A stretch of 64,000 nucleotides of DNA from Trinickia sp. Y13 (lineage in GTDB: Bacteria > Pseudomonadota > Gammaproteobacteria > Burkholderiales > Burkholderiaceae). Position 1 is the first letter of the stretch, and every line of letters begins with the position of its first letter. The notes beneath the pieces were generated by a model. It was not told where the DNA came from. It was given only the letters and a program-made list of their open reading frames with translations, and made no database searches. The DNA lies in assembly GCF_029522115.1 (NCBI RefSeq), contig NZ_JAKWFK010000007.1, positions 124,001 through 188,000 of the forward strand. The letters run 5' to 3'. Both the position numbers and the translations under genes were made by a program. Positions 1 through 9,235 of this stretch are shown piece by piece.

Positions 1-1445
1 GTGCGTTGCGCGCTCGCCAACACGCTGGTAAGGGCGTCCTTGTGCGTCCGGAGATGCTCGGCCAACAGCTTGAACTGCTGAAATGCCCGCCTCGAACTCT
101 GGCCGCGATAGACGTGGTCGCGGACCAGCAGCTCCTTGGTCGGGGAGGGGCCGGTCCCGAACGCGGCGATCATGCCATCGGTTTCTTCGAGCAGCCTCGT
201 CGCCGCCTTCTGGGCCAGCCCGCCGCTGTCGTCGACGAACGGCCTGTAGCCGGGAATGTGCTTCAGCGCAGTGAACGGAAACTGGTGTTCGAGGTTGACC
301 CCGATCAGATAGATGGCGATCTGACGCACGACGCCTGTCTTGGCCATGTCCGCAAACGGCTCCACCTCGAGCTGAGACATCAGGTGGAAGAAGCCGGCCA
401 ATGCCTGCATCGCGTCCGTGCTACTGGCTTCTCCGCCAGCGGCGTCTTCGATGTGCCGGAATACGTCGTCGGCCGCTCGCTTGAATTGCTCGCCCGGCGT
501 TGCCGATCGGTCTCGGCGGCCGGTGCGCTCGGGCGTCCAACTGTCGATCCAGGCGTCGATGCTGCGCTCGAGTTGCTCGTTGACCGGGTCAGCCTGCTTG
601 CTGAAGAGCGACTTGAACGAGGTTTTCGCGATGTCCGACGCCGTGCCGAGGGCCGACCACGTGCCGAGTTCCTTGAGCTCGTCCCGGTGCGCCACCGCCA
701 GCGCCTCTTGCGCGACCGCTTTGCGGCTGCCCTTGAGCAGACGGATTTCGCTCTCGAGTGCGCTCATGCGATCGGGCACGGTGGAGGTGGCGGCAGACGA
801 CCGCGGCCGGGCCGGCGCAGCGGGGGCAGGGCCCGCTTCCTCGAGTTTCGCTTGATATTGTTCGAGCAGGTCGACTTTGCGCGCCAGCGCAACGCCGTGG
901 CGCGCCATCTTGTCGAATGCCGTCTTGCATTGCTGCGCCAGCACCGACACGTTCTGCTGCGCGCTGCCGCGCTTCGCTTCGAGCAGGTCGATGAGCTTAC
1001 CGACTTCAGCTTCGGATGCCGGCTGTACGGCCTCGGCCTGCCCCGGCTCGGGCGGCCGCCTCAGCGCCGCGAGCTGCGCTTCTTTATCGCCGAGCGCCCG
1101 TGCGCGTTGGCTCACCGCCGCGATGTCGGCATGGGTTGGTGCGGCAACCGCATACGCGAGCGCGGCATGCAGCGCCGTTTGCCGGTGTGGTGGCGGTGTC
1201 GATGAACCAGGGCGGGCGAGCTTCGCAAGTGCGTCGGCCTGCGGCCTGCGCACTTGCGAGGGGCCGGCCTGGCTGGCGGGGCGACCCGCTTGGAGCGACG
1301 AAAGGTGTTCGAGCCTGCCGCCGGGGGCCGCACTCGGCGTACTCGACGGCTGCCCGAGCGGGCTGTCCTGGCGGACGTCCTGGGCGCCTTCCGACGGTGT
1401 GAGGTCGGGCGACGGCGAAGTCGGGCTGACGGTTTCGATTCCCAT
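1..1445 (-). CDS. Partial Hrp-box-controlled protein, candidate T3S effector
   Basis: The reading frame is open from an ATG at 1445 to the left edge, giving 481 residues with no stop, so the 3' end is missing. I do not recognise the family. The first ~90 residues are rich in Pro, Ser and Thr with no hydrophobic signal, as in many T3S substrates. The rest looks helical, with probable coiled-coil stretches around residues 130-200 (many Leu, Glu, Lys and Ala) and an aromatic-containing C-terminal part. No catalytic motif was seen. The frame is open further upstream but contains no ATG, GTG or TTG there. A perfect hrpII/PIP box at 1562-1586 with a TAGCAT -10 at 1525-1530 places the transcript start near 1518, just ahead of this ATG, which supports the start. 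No good Shine-Dalgarno sequence is visible. A secreted role is inferred from promoter, composition and neighbours. Confidence 0.7.
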   Translation of the reverse strand, partial: MGIETVSPTSPSPDLTPSEGAQDVRQDSPLGQPSSTPSAAPGGRLEHLSSLQAGRPASQAGPSQVRRPQADALAKLARPGSSTPPPHRQTALHAALAYAVAAPTHADIAAVSQRARALGDKEAQLAALRRPPEPGQAEAVQPASEAEVGKLIDLLEAKRGSAQQNVSVLAQQCKTAFDKMARHGVALARKVDLLEQYQAKLEEAGPAPAAPARPRSSAATSTVPDRMSALESEIRLLKGSRKAVAQEALAVAHRDELKELGTWSALGTASDIAKTSFKSLFSKQADPVNEQLERSIDAWIDSWTPERTGRRDRSATPGEQFKRAADDVFRHIEDAAGGEASSTDAMQALAGFFHLMSQLEVEPFADMAKTGVVRQIAIYLIGVNLEHQFPFTALKHIPGYRPFVDDSGGLAQKAATRLLEETDGMIAAFGTGPSPTKELLVRDHVYRGQSSRRAFQQFKLLAEHLRTHKDALTSVLASAQR

Positions 1446-1524
1446 GATGGCTCGGGCGTGCGTGTGGTTGGGCCGCTGCGTAGGCGAAGTGTCGGCGCGG
1501 CGCGAATTCTCGGTGTTATCTGTG

Positions 1525-1586
1525 ATGCTAGAAAGGCGGGCCGCATCGCTTGCGGGCGAATGCGAAGGGGCTGCTAGCGATGCGAA
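1525..1586 (-). promoter_or_regulatory. hrpII/PIP box promoter of the 1-1445 gene
   Basis: Reading the minus strand, TTCGC (1586-1582) is followed after 15 nt by TTCGC (1566-1562), then after 31 nt by TAGCAT (1530-1525). This matches the HrpX/HrpB consensus TTCGB-N15-TTCGB-N30-32-YANNNT exactly. Confidence 0.88.
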
Positions 1587-1609
1587 GCACGGCCCGCCTC
1601 TCGCGGCAA

Positions 1610-1891
1610 TCAGTTGTTGTTGCCCGGCTTGGACATGGTGTTCTGGAACGAGTCGAAGATCTGGGTCATCATTCCCATTTCCATGCCGCCCGTCATCAGC
1701 TGCTCCAGCTGGGCGATATCCGCGTCGTTCATGCCCATCAACCCGCCGGTGATGCCGCCCATGACGCCGCCGATAACGCCGCCGACAACGCCTTCGGCGC
1801 CATTGAGGACTTTCTTGCCTACGCCTTCAATCGCATGCCCCGCCTTGCTGAAGTCATGCTTGACGCCATGCCAGAAGCTATGCCACGACAT
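1610..1891 (-). CDS. Glycine-zipper Hrp-box mini-protein (93 aa), candidate T3S helper or substrate
   Basis: The start ATG at 1891 has a strong AAGGAG site. The N-terminus (MSWHSFWHGVKHDFSKAGHA) is polar and aromatic. It is followed at about residues 27-55 by a run of GxxG spacings (GVVGGVIGGVMGGITGG) typical of glycine-zipper membrane-inserting helices. The C-terminus is rich in Met and Gln and ends in NNN. There is no Sec signal. A perfect hrpII/PIP box with a TACTGT -10 lies about 50-110 nt upstream, so the gene is expected to be co-expressed with T3S. Size, composition and promoter recall small harpin, pilin or translocation-helper proteins, but I recognise no family. It sits between two larger Hrp-box genes on the same strand. 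Confidence 0.78.
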   Translation of the reverse strand: MSWHSFWHGVKHDFSKAGHAIEGVGKKVLNGAEGVVGGVIGGVMGGITGGLMGMNDADIAQLEQLMTGGMEMGMMTQIFDSFQNTMSKPGNNN

Positions 1892-1939
1892 GATGTTTCT
1901 CCTTTGATGAGTTGGAAAAGCGGCAATCGCCGCGCTCCG

Positions 1940-2001
1940 ACAGTAGCGGGCGTATCGCGTCGGGCAGGGAATCGATGCGAAGACATAGGTGGACCTGCGA
2001 A
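1940..2001 (-). promoter_or_regulatory. hrpII/PIP box promoter of the glycine-zipper gene
   Basis: On the minus strand TTCGC (2001-1997), 15 nt, TTCGC (1981-1977), 31 nt, TACTGT (1945-1940). This is a full consensus match located immediately 5' of the 1891 start. Confidence 0.88.
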
Positions 2002-2045
2002 GCGCGGCACGGCGCCCGACGGATGGCAAGTGCGCCGCGCGCACG

Positions 2046-4115
2046 CTAGTCTCGCCGCATTCGCAAGGCCGCGATCAGTGCCTCGACGTTGGCATACGCG
2101 ATGGTCGTTTCGATCGCCGGCGCCGCGGTGCTCGGTCCGGGCGCGAGGCGTAGTCCAAGCGCATGGTCGAGCTGCGCCTCGAGCTGGCCGGCCCATGTGG
2201 CCGCCGCTCCGTGCGGCAGCGCGTGCGCTAGCTGATGCAGCGCCTGCCGACCTTGAGTGCCTCCTGCATGGACGCTCAGACGCGTCGCCACGAACGCGAA
2301 AGTCGACGCACGCGTGCTCGGATCGGCCTCGGTGGCCTCGTTCGTGCGAAAGGCCATCAGGCGCGCCTCGTCTTGCAGGGAAAGGCCTCGGAGCAAAGAC
2401 GCGTCGCGGGCCAGCGCTCGCGGCGGTATGCGCGCCAGCAAGGGGAGCCGGGCCTCGTGTATCCGCTCGACCAGATCGTCGTCGAGCGGCCCGGCCTCGT
2501 GACGGGCAAGCGCCTGCAATGGGCGTTCGAGGCGGGCATCGGGCAGCGCATCGAGCGCGCGCACGACGATCGTCAGCATCCGCGGCATATCGTGCGGGGG
2601 AGCGTCGAGCTCGGCCGCTCTTGCCAGCAGTTCTTCCTGCCGCTGCGCGGGAATGGCCGCAAACCGGTGTGGCTCGAGTTGATTGGCGAGCAGGTTCAGT
2701 GTCTCGTCGCGCAGGCGCGGATCGTCGAGGCGGCGCAGCGAATTGAGAATGCCGTAGGCAATGCGCCATCGCCCTTCGGCGCCCACGTGCTCGAGCATGT
2801 CATCGCGATGCGGCATGCCGGGTGTGCCAAGCAACACCATGTCGAGCACCCGCCGTTGCTCCTCGGGCCGGCTGAAGAGCGCGATCGATTCCGCGAGGCG
2901 GGCCAGCGTGAGGTCGCGGTCGGCACCCTCGAGATAAGGCAGCTGCGTGTCGAACAGATCGAGGATCAGTTGCTGCGTCGGAACAGGCGGGGGCGTGTAT
3001 TCGAGCGCGGAGATCAACGACGTCACTATGACTTGCGCGGCATTGGACGGTATCGGGCTCAACCGACGCGCTTCGTCGAACATCATCGGCACGGTCTGCG
3101 CGAGCCCTTCGTCGAGACGTAGCGTGAGATGCCGCTCGAGCGCGTCATGTCGCCGGCCTTCGGGTACCTCTTCCAGGTGTTGCCATGACATGTACGCGGC
3201 ATCGCCGATCGCCTCCGCGAGCGTTGCTAGCGCGTCCGCCCTCTCGCCGAGCGGCAATGCGTGGAAACGCTGCGGCGCGAGCGCCGTCTGAGCCAGCCGA
3301 AATGCGTCCTCCAATGTGCTCGCAACGGCAGAGGCGCCGATGATGTTGCGCACCGCGCCGGCCCGCGCACTCCGACCGGCCTGATCGAATTGCTCGAGCA
3401 ACTGCTCCTGTGCTTGTGCGAGGGCGCCACGAGCCTGCCGGGGGACTCGGGCGTTCAGTTTGACGGCGGCGGTGGCGCACGCCCGGAGCAGCCAGCCGCA
3501 GCGGTCGACGACGTCGTCGGGGCGCGGCACGCCGTGGAGGTCGTCCGAGCCGGCTTGCGCCAGGGCGTGCATCAGCACGTCAGGATCGCGGTTTCGCAGC
3601 AGGTACCGGCCCGCCGACTCGTGGGACATCAGCTTCAGGTATCCGTAGCGCTCCTCCGGCGTACAGAGCAGGGCGTCGAAGAGCCTGCGCTGGCTCGGTG
3701 GCTGGAGCCGGCTGGCGATGTGGGCGATTGGGCCGCTGCGCAGGAACCGCGCCATGGGTTGACGCCGGATCATCGACCATCGAAACACGTGCATGGCCGG
3801 CTCCTCGCGCCACCGTGCGGCGCTTGCCGGTGCGGTAGGGGGCACGCTCGGCGCATCGCCATCCGATACTGTGCGCCGTAACCGCTTGAGCGGTCGTTCG
3901 CCGCCGTCGCCCGGCCGCGGGGCGCTGACAGTTTGCCTCGCGGCGGTGCGTCGCGCTTCGGACAGGCCGGCCAATGCGGTCAGCGGCCCGCCGATCGCCG
4001 GCGTGCGTTCGGCCGCGGGTGGTCGTGCCGGCCGGGAAGGACCCGCCCCGGCTCCGGCGTCGGACGGCACCGTGACAGGAGAGCCGGGCGAGGCCGGCAG
4101 ATTTAAATCGATCAT
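2046..4115 (-). CDS. Helical-repeat protein (689 aa), candidate T3S effector
   Basis: The family is not recognised. Residues 1-70 are rich in Pro, Ala and Ser. A basic cluster RPLKRLRR at residues 74-81 resembles a monopartite nuclear localisation signal. From about residue 110 to the end the sequence is a long series of Leu/Ala/Arg-rich amphipathic helices with regularly placed Pro and Asp turns, like HEAT/ARM-type solenoids. No signal peptide or enzymatic motif was seen. I chose the ATG at 4115; an in-frame TTG at 4151 would add 12 residues, and neither has a convincing ribosome site. It begins 45 nt after the stop of the 1628-aa gene and has no Hrp box of its own, so it is probably the second gene of that operon and shares its Hrp control. 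Confidence 0.75.
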   Translation of the reverse strand: MIDLNLPASPGSPVTVPSDAGAGAGPSRPARPPAAERTPAIGGPLTALAGLSEARRTAARQTVSAPRPGDGGERPLKRLRRTVSDGDAPSVPPTAPASAARWREEPAMHVFRWSMIRRQPMARFLRSGPIAHIASRLQPPSQRRLFDALLCTPEERYGYLKLMSHESAGRYLLRNRDPDVLMHALAQAGSDDLHGVPRPDDVVDRCGWLLRACATAAVKLNARVPRQARGALAQAQEQLLEQFDQAGRSARAGAVRNIIGASAVASTLEDAFRLAQTALAPQRFHALPLGERADALATLAEAIGDAAYMSWQHLEEVPEGRRHDALERHLTLRLDEGLAQTVPMMFDEARRLSPIPSNAAQVIVTSLISALEYTPPPVPTQQLILDLFDTQLPYLEGADRDLTLARLAESIALFSRPEEQRRVLDMVLLGTPGMPHRDDMLEHVGAEGRWRIAYGILNSLRRLDDPRLRDETLNLLANQLEPHRFAAIPAQRQEELLARAAELDAPPHDMPRMLTIVVRALDALPDARLERPLQALARHEAGPLDDDLVERIHEARLPLLARIPPRALARDASLLRGLSLQDEARLMAFRTNEATEADPSTRASTFAFVATRLSVHAGGTQGRQALHQLAHALPHGAAATWAGQLEAQLDHALGLRLAPGPSTAAPAIETTIAYANVEALIAALRMRRD

Positions 4116-4160
4116 CGAGGTTCGGTAGGTCGGTAGTTTGGTAGGTCGCAATGAGGCGTG

Positions 4161-7100
4161 TCAGGCGGCGCGCCGTTCTAGGACGGCACCGCGCTGAGCG
4201 CGCAAGGCATCGAGCTGCGCTCGCGCCTGGCGGCGCTCGATAGCGCTCTTGGCGTCAGGGGAAAGCGCCCGCCCATGCTGCTGCAGCAGCGCGCGGCCGA
4301 CCTCGGATTGCCCGGCATCGGCCAGCGCCAGCGTGTCGACTACGCGCCGCAGCAATGCCGGTGGAAGCCGGCGGCCGCCGGCGAGGCGTTCGAAGAGCTC
4401 GGCGAACTGTTCCTGAAACGGGGTTTTCGGCAAGGAGAGGAAACGCTCGGCGATGGTCTCGAGCGCGACACAGATCTCCTCGGGCCGTCGCGCTCGATCC
4501 TCGAGCGCGGCGCGCAGCGTGCTCAGTTCGCCCCCCATCCGGCTCGTGCCTTCAGCGGGCAAGAAGGCTTGGTCGAGACCGGGGCGCACGACTTGCCCGG
4601 CGCGGTAACGTGGCGCGCCGAATTCCTGCGCGAGCGCTGCCAGCCCGCGCCCGATTCCCGCGCGCCCGCCCAGCCGGATCGCGAGCAGCCGCTGTCGCGG
4701 CGCGGCCTGCGCGAACCCGCGGAACAGATCGTCGACGATCGCGCGGCGCATGGCCGGCGGCGCGTGCTCGCCGGCGATATGGCTCAGCACGACTTCCTGC
4801 AGGCGCGGGTCAAACCTCGGCAGCGCCGACGAAAGCTGGCTCGCGGCTTCCTCGGGTACGGCAATCGGGCTCGAACTGCTTACCCGTCCCCCAGCGCCCG
4901 GGTTGGCTTGCACGGCGATAGCCGAGAACAGCGCCAGCGTGTCGCGCTGCGGGGAGCCCGGCTGCAACTGCCTTGCAGTCCTGTCCCACAACGAGAGGAC
5001 GTCGGCGGCTTGCTGAGGCGGCAGCGTCGGCAGCCGCTTGAGTTCGGTGCTCAATACCTGCGCCAGTGTGCGCGGTTGCAGCGTACCCGCCTGCGCGATG
5101 AACCCGTCGATCAGCGCCTGAGGCAACACGGCGGTGTCGCCTAGCACGCTCGAGACGAGATCGGATGCGCTGTCGGCAGGCAACGCCCGCATCCGTTCGA
5201 GCACGGCCGCAATGATCCGGCCGCTTTCGGCTTCGCCGAGCGTCGCTCGCGTCGCCTCGTCGGCGACGGTGCTGCCGATCAGATTGACAGCGGCACTGAC
5301 GAAGGCGCCGGGCTCGCCAAGCCTCTTGACGAACGAGAGTACGGCCTCACGGCCGGCCGGCATGGCCTCGTCGTAGGCGTCGAACATATCGTTGATCGCC
5401 GCGTCCTGATTCGTCGCGTTCAGGCGGGGCCATACTTGCGCATGCAGTTCCAGGAGTTGGCGGGCGTCCTCCGGCCGGGCGCCGGCAAAGTGGGACAGAC
5501 TCGTGGCGAACGCCAGCAGCGGCAGTTGTGCTATCGCTTCGCGCTCGCGGTGCTGCGCGGGAACGGCGGGAGCGCAGGCCAGCAGGACGGCCCGCACTTC
5601 GCCGCGCGCCTGGGCGTCGAGCGTCGGATAGAAAGACACGAGTTGGCGCATCTGATTGGCGGCGTCGTGCACCGGCGCCGCCGCGGCCGCGCGGTCCTCC
5701 ATTGTGTGCCCCGCCGCCGCTTCGCGGACGGCTCCCGGGACCGCGCGCAGCAGCGCGATGGTCTGCGACACGGTGCGCCGCATGACTTCGGGCTCGACCC
5801 TGATGCCGTCGCGCAGCGCCTCGCGAACAAGCGTGTTGAGCATCACTCGCTCTCGTCGGCCCGAGCTGTTCAGCGACTTGCTTGCAGCGGCGCGATGAAT
5901 CGCTGCGAGCGCTGCCTGCCGTTCGCCCTGGCTCAGGTTGCCGGCGCCCGCGGCCAGCAGGTTCTGCAGGTAGCGCGCTGACGAAAGCCGGCCGAACGGG
6001 CTCGAGGCAGGCCCCGTCTTGTCCCGGATCGCCTGCGTCAGCGATCTCGCGACGGCGGCACGCATCTCGGGATCTTCACCGAACACCGCGCTCAGGCGCC
6101 GGTCACGCGCGGGCGCATCGCCATCGGCCGGCAGTCCGCCACGGACCATGCACGAGAGCGCGCGAGACAGGCTGCTCGCGTCGACCTTACGGCCCGGCTG
6201 CGCGGTCGCATCGAGCAACTGGCGCAGCAGATCGCCATAGACGGGAATCAGTTCGACCGGCGCGGGGTAGCCCTCGTCGACCGTCTGTTTAAGCCGACGC
6301 TCGAGCGTCTCGAGTACCAGGTGCAGCGCTTCGTCCCTGGGGCTGCTGCGGCCTTTGACGGTTTCCATTGCGTAGGTTGCCGCATGGATCATGGCAGCGG
6401 GCGGGAACAGGGCGCTGCCTAGCACGGAGCGCTTCTTGCCGCGGGTGCGCGCGATGTCGGCGCCCGCGCTGCGCTCGCCGCTCCACGCCAGCCGCGCGGC
6501 AAGCAGTTCCCGCAGCAGGGCGGTCGACTGCACGCCGCGCAGGCTGCGCGCCGCCACCCCGATCGAGTCGAGTGCGTGCGACTGCGCCGCGTCGCTCCCG
6601 CTGAACCGGCTCGTCGACAACTGCCCCGTGACGGCGATCAGTTCCTTGGCGAGCTGCACCCGGTGCCGCGTTTGCATATGCGGCTCGGTCATTTCACGCA
6701 GGATCAGGCCGAGCACGTCGCTGACGGTTTGCCGATCCCCCGAAGCATGGCCGAACTGCGGCAGTTGCGCCGCCATGGCCTGCAGCAGCTCGAGGCGCTG
6801 GGCGGAGCCGACGACCGGCCGATGCCCGAGATCGATCATCCTGTCGTCGCGCTCGAGCAGATCCTTCACGAACTTGACGAAATGATGGCGGTGGCCGCGC
6901 AGCGCGGCCATGTTCGACGCATGCTTGATCAAAGGGCGCAGCGCAGTCCTGTTGTCGGTGTAGGAAACCGTCACGTCGGCGCCCCCCGCTGCGCGGGTGA
7001 GCCGGGAGATGCTGCAGGCCTCGATGTAGTTCGACACCCAATGGTTGCGCTGAGCGCTGTCGCCCAGCCATGCCCCGAACGCCGCCGGATCCGAGGGCAG

Positions 7101-9047
7101 CGCGAGCCGATCGAGCGAGACGAAGAGACTGGTCGTGCGCCGCTGTGCGATCGCCATTGCCGAGTGCTGGAGATCGCTCACTCCACGGCGGCTGTCTCGG
7201 ATATCCCAGCCGTCATCGAGCGTGCGCGCAAAGCGCAGCGCCTCGTCGCGGTCGAGCGAGCCCATCACGTCGCCAAGCCGATCGAACAGCGCGACCCGTG
7301 CGAGCGAGGCAGCGCCGTTTTCTCCGTAATCGTCGGTGCCGAGCGTCGCGTGGACTTCGCTGGTCGTCGGCGCGTCGACCCCCAGTGCGCGACTGGTCAG
7401 CGCGCGGGCGAGCCGGCTGCGCTCCGGGCCTTCCGCGGGCGCGAAGTGCATCGCGACGCGAGCGAGTTCGATGCGCGTGTCGAGCGGCGTATGAACGCCT
7501 ATCGCATTCGTCATCACGCGCTCGATCAGGCGACCGAGTTCGCGATCGCGCGCAGCAGGATGTTGCACATTGCGGGTAATGCTGACCGCAAGCACGGGCA
7601 ACTGCGCCAGCGCGTGCCGTTGCACCGCGAGTTCCGCCATGCGAGCTTCGACGGTCTCATTCGACACCGGTGTATGCGCGGCGGGAGTGAGCAGCGGGGA
7701 GTGGGGCGGCAGCAGGATAGGCGCGGCCGCAGCCGGCGGGGCTTCGCCCTCGATCCATACGAGCGCGTCCCCGGCAGCGTCGAACAACCGACCGAGCGCA
7801 TCGTGCGTTGCGCCTTCGGGGCAGGCGGCGCGTAGCGTCACGACGGTTTGCGCGGCGTCGCGCAGGACCTGCGAGATGTCGACCGCGCCGCTGCCCAGAT
7901 TTTGCAGCAGGGCGCGATCTCCGGAGTCGGCCGCGCCCATCAGCGCGCGCAGGTCTCGCGCCGTGTTCGAGGCGAGCGAGGCCACGCCCTCCAGCACATG
8001 CGGGTCGCCGCCGCCTTGGTCGAGTTCGAACACGGCGGGGTGCAGCTCGCGTAGCGCGGCCACGTGCCCCAGCACGGTGGCTTCGGGCGGCAGACGATGT
8101 TCGGCGACCGCCTGTGCGACGAAGCAATGCGTCACGTCCGACTCTAGCGTCGCGAGGGCCGTGCGCGCCTGCTCGATCATCGAGCGAGCGGCGCGCAGAA
8201 CCGACGATTCGTCGTCGCCATCGTCCTCATCGTCGAATGGGCCGAACGCCGTTTCGATCGTGGCAAGCGCCGCGTGGAGCTGGTCCAGATGCGCTCGAGC
8301 GGCTTCGATGTGTTCGCCCAACGCCTGCAACGGCAACTGACCACCGGAGGGGCTGCCGGCATCGAGCCGGCCCACATGAGCGGCGACGAGTGCGGCCATC
8401 GCGCCCGCACGCGCGGCCTCGGCCGCTTCGCACGCGCGGTGTGCGGCCTGCTGCGCGAGGGCCAGGACGACAGCGGGATCGTTCGATGCCAACTGGGCGC
8501 TCAACCCGTCTTCGGCAAGCGCGGACGAAGACGACGACGAGGCTGCGCCGCGCTCTGCGCCGCCTGCGCCCCGTGGGCTGCCGGGCCGGGGCGCGCCGAT
8601 TCCCGCGATTTGCTCGACGAGTGCGGTGGCGCTCAGGGCGTCATATCTGCGCGCCGTGCCGCGGGGTACGAGCGCGAGCGTGAGCTGGCCGTCGTGTGCC
8701 GCTTTCAGCGCGCGCTGCCGGGGGTCGTAAAGACGCGGTTCGTCGAGCAGAGCCAGCTCGATAGGGGGCGCATGCTGCGGCTCCGGGCCGTGTCCTGCAG
8801 CGTAGGCTTCTTGCAGCGCCTGCGACCAGGCCGAGCGCCGCCAGGCGAACGCGAGCGGCGAGCGCCTGCCTGCCGGCGCCGCTCGGCCTTGCGCGCCCGG
8901 CAGGTTCCCCAACGCGCCGTGACTGCGTGCGGGCGAGCTCGAAGGCGGCCTGCTCTGCGAAGGCGCGCCCTGCGGCGCAGTGGTTACGGGCGACGTTTCT
9001 GCCGGCGCGTAGGGGTTGCTCGTGGAACTGAGCGATGAAGGGCGCAT
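4161..9047 (-). CDS. Giant helical protein (1628 aa), candidate T3S effector
   Basis: The family is not recognised. The first ~65 residues are Ser/Pro/Ala-rich without a hydrophobic core, as in T3S signals. A poly-Ser tract lies near residue 165-175 and an acidic tract (DDEDDGDD) near residue 275. The remaining ~1300 residues are almost entirely amphipathic helix-forming sequence, consistent with a solenoid. I saw no P-loop, catalytic triad or transmembrane segment. The ATG at 9047 follows a GAGG about 10 nt upstream. A perfect TTCGC-N15-TTCGC box lies at 9152-9176. The 2046-4115 gene follows 45 nt downstream. Large Hrp-controlled helical proteins include AvrE-, AWR- and XopAD-type effectors, but no homology to these can be claimed from reading alone. 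Confidence 0.78.
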   Translation of the reverse strand: MRPSSLSSTSNPYAPAETSPVTTAPQGAPSQSRPPSSSPARSHGALGNLPGAQGRAAPAGRRSPLAFAWRRSAWSQALQEAYAAGHGPEPQHAPPIELALLDEPRLYDPRQRALKAAHDGQLTLALVPRGTARRYDALSATALVEQIAGIGAPRPGSPRGAGGAERGAASSSSSSALAEDGLSAQLASNDPAVVLALAQQAAHRACEAAEAARAGAMAALVAAHVGRLDAGSPSGGQLPLQALGEHIEAARAHLDQLHAALATIETAFGPFDDEDDGDDESSVLRAARSMIEQARTALATLESDVTHCFVAQAVAEHRLPPEATVLGHVAALRELHPAVFELDQGGGDPHVLEGVASLASNTARDLRALMGAADSGDRALLQNLGSGAVDISQVLRDAAQTVVTLRAACPEGATHDALGRLFDAAGDALVWIEGEAPPAAAAPILLPPHSPLLTPAAHTPVSNETVEARMAELAVQRHALAQLPVLAVSITRNVQHPAARDRELGRLIERVMTNAIGVHTPLDTRIELARVAMHFAPAEGPERSRLARALTSRALGVDAPTTSEVHATLGTDDYGENGAASLARVALFDRLGDVMGSLDRDEALRFARTLDDGWDIRDSRRGVSDLQHSAMAIAQRRTTSLFVSLDRLALPSDPAAFGAWLGDSAQRNHWVSNYIEACSISRLTRAAGGADVTVSYTDNRTALRPLIKHASNMAALRGHRHHFVKFVKDLLERDDRMIDLGHRPVVGSAQRLELLQAMAAQLPQFGHASGDRQTVSDVLGLILREMTEPHMQTRHRVQLAKELIAVTGQLSTSRFSGSDAAQSHALDSIGVAARSLRGVQSTALLRELLAARLAWSGERSAGADIARTRGKKRSVLGSALFPPAAMIHAATYAMETVKGRSSPRDEALHLVLETLERRLKQTVDEGYPAPVELIPVYGDLLRQLLDATAQPGRKVDASSLSRALSCMVRGGLPADGDAPARDRRLSAVFGEDPEMRAAVARSLTQAIRDKTGPASSPFGRLSSARYLQNLLAAGAGNLSQGERQAALAAIHRAAASKSLNSSGRRERVMLNTLVREALRDGIRVEPEVMRRTVSQTIALLRAVPGAVREAAAGHTMEDRAAAAAPVHDAANQMRQLVSFYPTLDAQARGEVRAVLLACAPAVPAQHREREAIAQLPLLAFATSLSHFAGARPEDARQLLELHAQVWPRLNATNQDAAINDMFDAYDEAMPAGREAVLSFVKRLGEPGAFVSAAVNLIGSTVADEATRATLGEAESGRIIAAVLERMRALPADSASDLVSSVLGDTAVLPQALIDGFIAQAGTLQPRTLAQVLSTELKRLPTLPPQQAADVLSLWDRTARQLQPGSPQRDTLALFSAIAVQANPGAGGRVSSSSPIAVPEEAASQLSSALPRFDPRLQEVVLSHIAGEHAPPAMRRAIVDDLFRGFAQAAPRQRLLAIRLGGRAGIGRGLAALAQEFGAPRYRAGQVVRPGLDQAFLPAEGTSRMGGELSTLRAALEDRARRPEEICVALETIAERFLSLPKTPFQEQFAELFERLAGGRRLPPALLRRVVDTLALADAGQSEVGRALLQQHGRALSPDAKSAIERRQARAQLDALRAQRGAVLERRAA

Positions 9048-9114
9048 AGGATAGGGGCCTCTTGTCGGCGCTGCCAGGATGCCCGGCGGCGTGTTCTACT
9101 TTGCAACGCAACCG

Positions 9115-9176
9115 ATGCCAGGGACGTTGCACGGCAAGCGGCCGCCGTCGAGCGAAATCGGAATGCGCAACGCGAA
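9115..9176 (-). promoter_or_regulatory. hrpII/PIP box promoter of the 1628-aa gene operon
   Basis: On the minus strand TTCGC (9176-9172), 15 nt, TTCGC (9156-9152). At the expected 31-nt distance the hexamer is TGGCAT (9120-9115), a poorer -10 than at the other sites. Placement 5' of the 9047 start supports function. Confidence 0.8.
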
Positions 9177-9235
9177 GACGGAGGCCAGGCGAGACAGGTC
9201 ATCGATCGCTCCGTCACCGTGAATCGAGGGGGGCC

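Noticed and set aside
1550-2746. Long plus-strand open frame antisense to the 1610-4115 genes
   Set aside because: Arg/Ala/Pro-rich composition is typical of a GC-rich shadow frame; the minus-strand genes have promoters, ribosome sites and coherent protein features.
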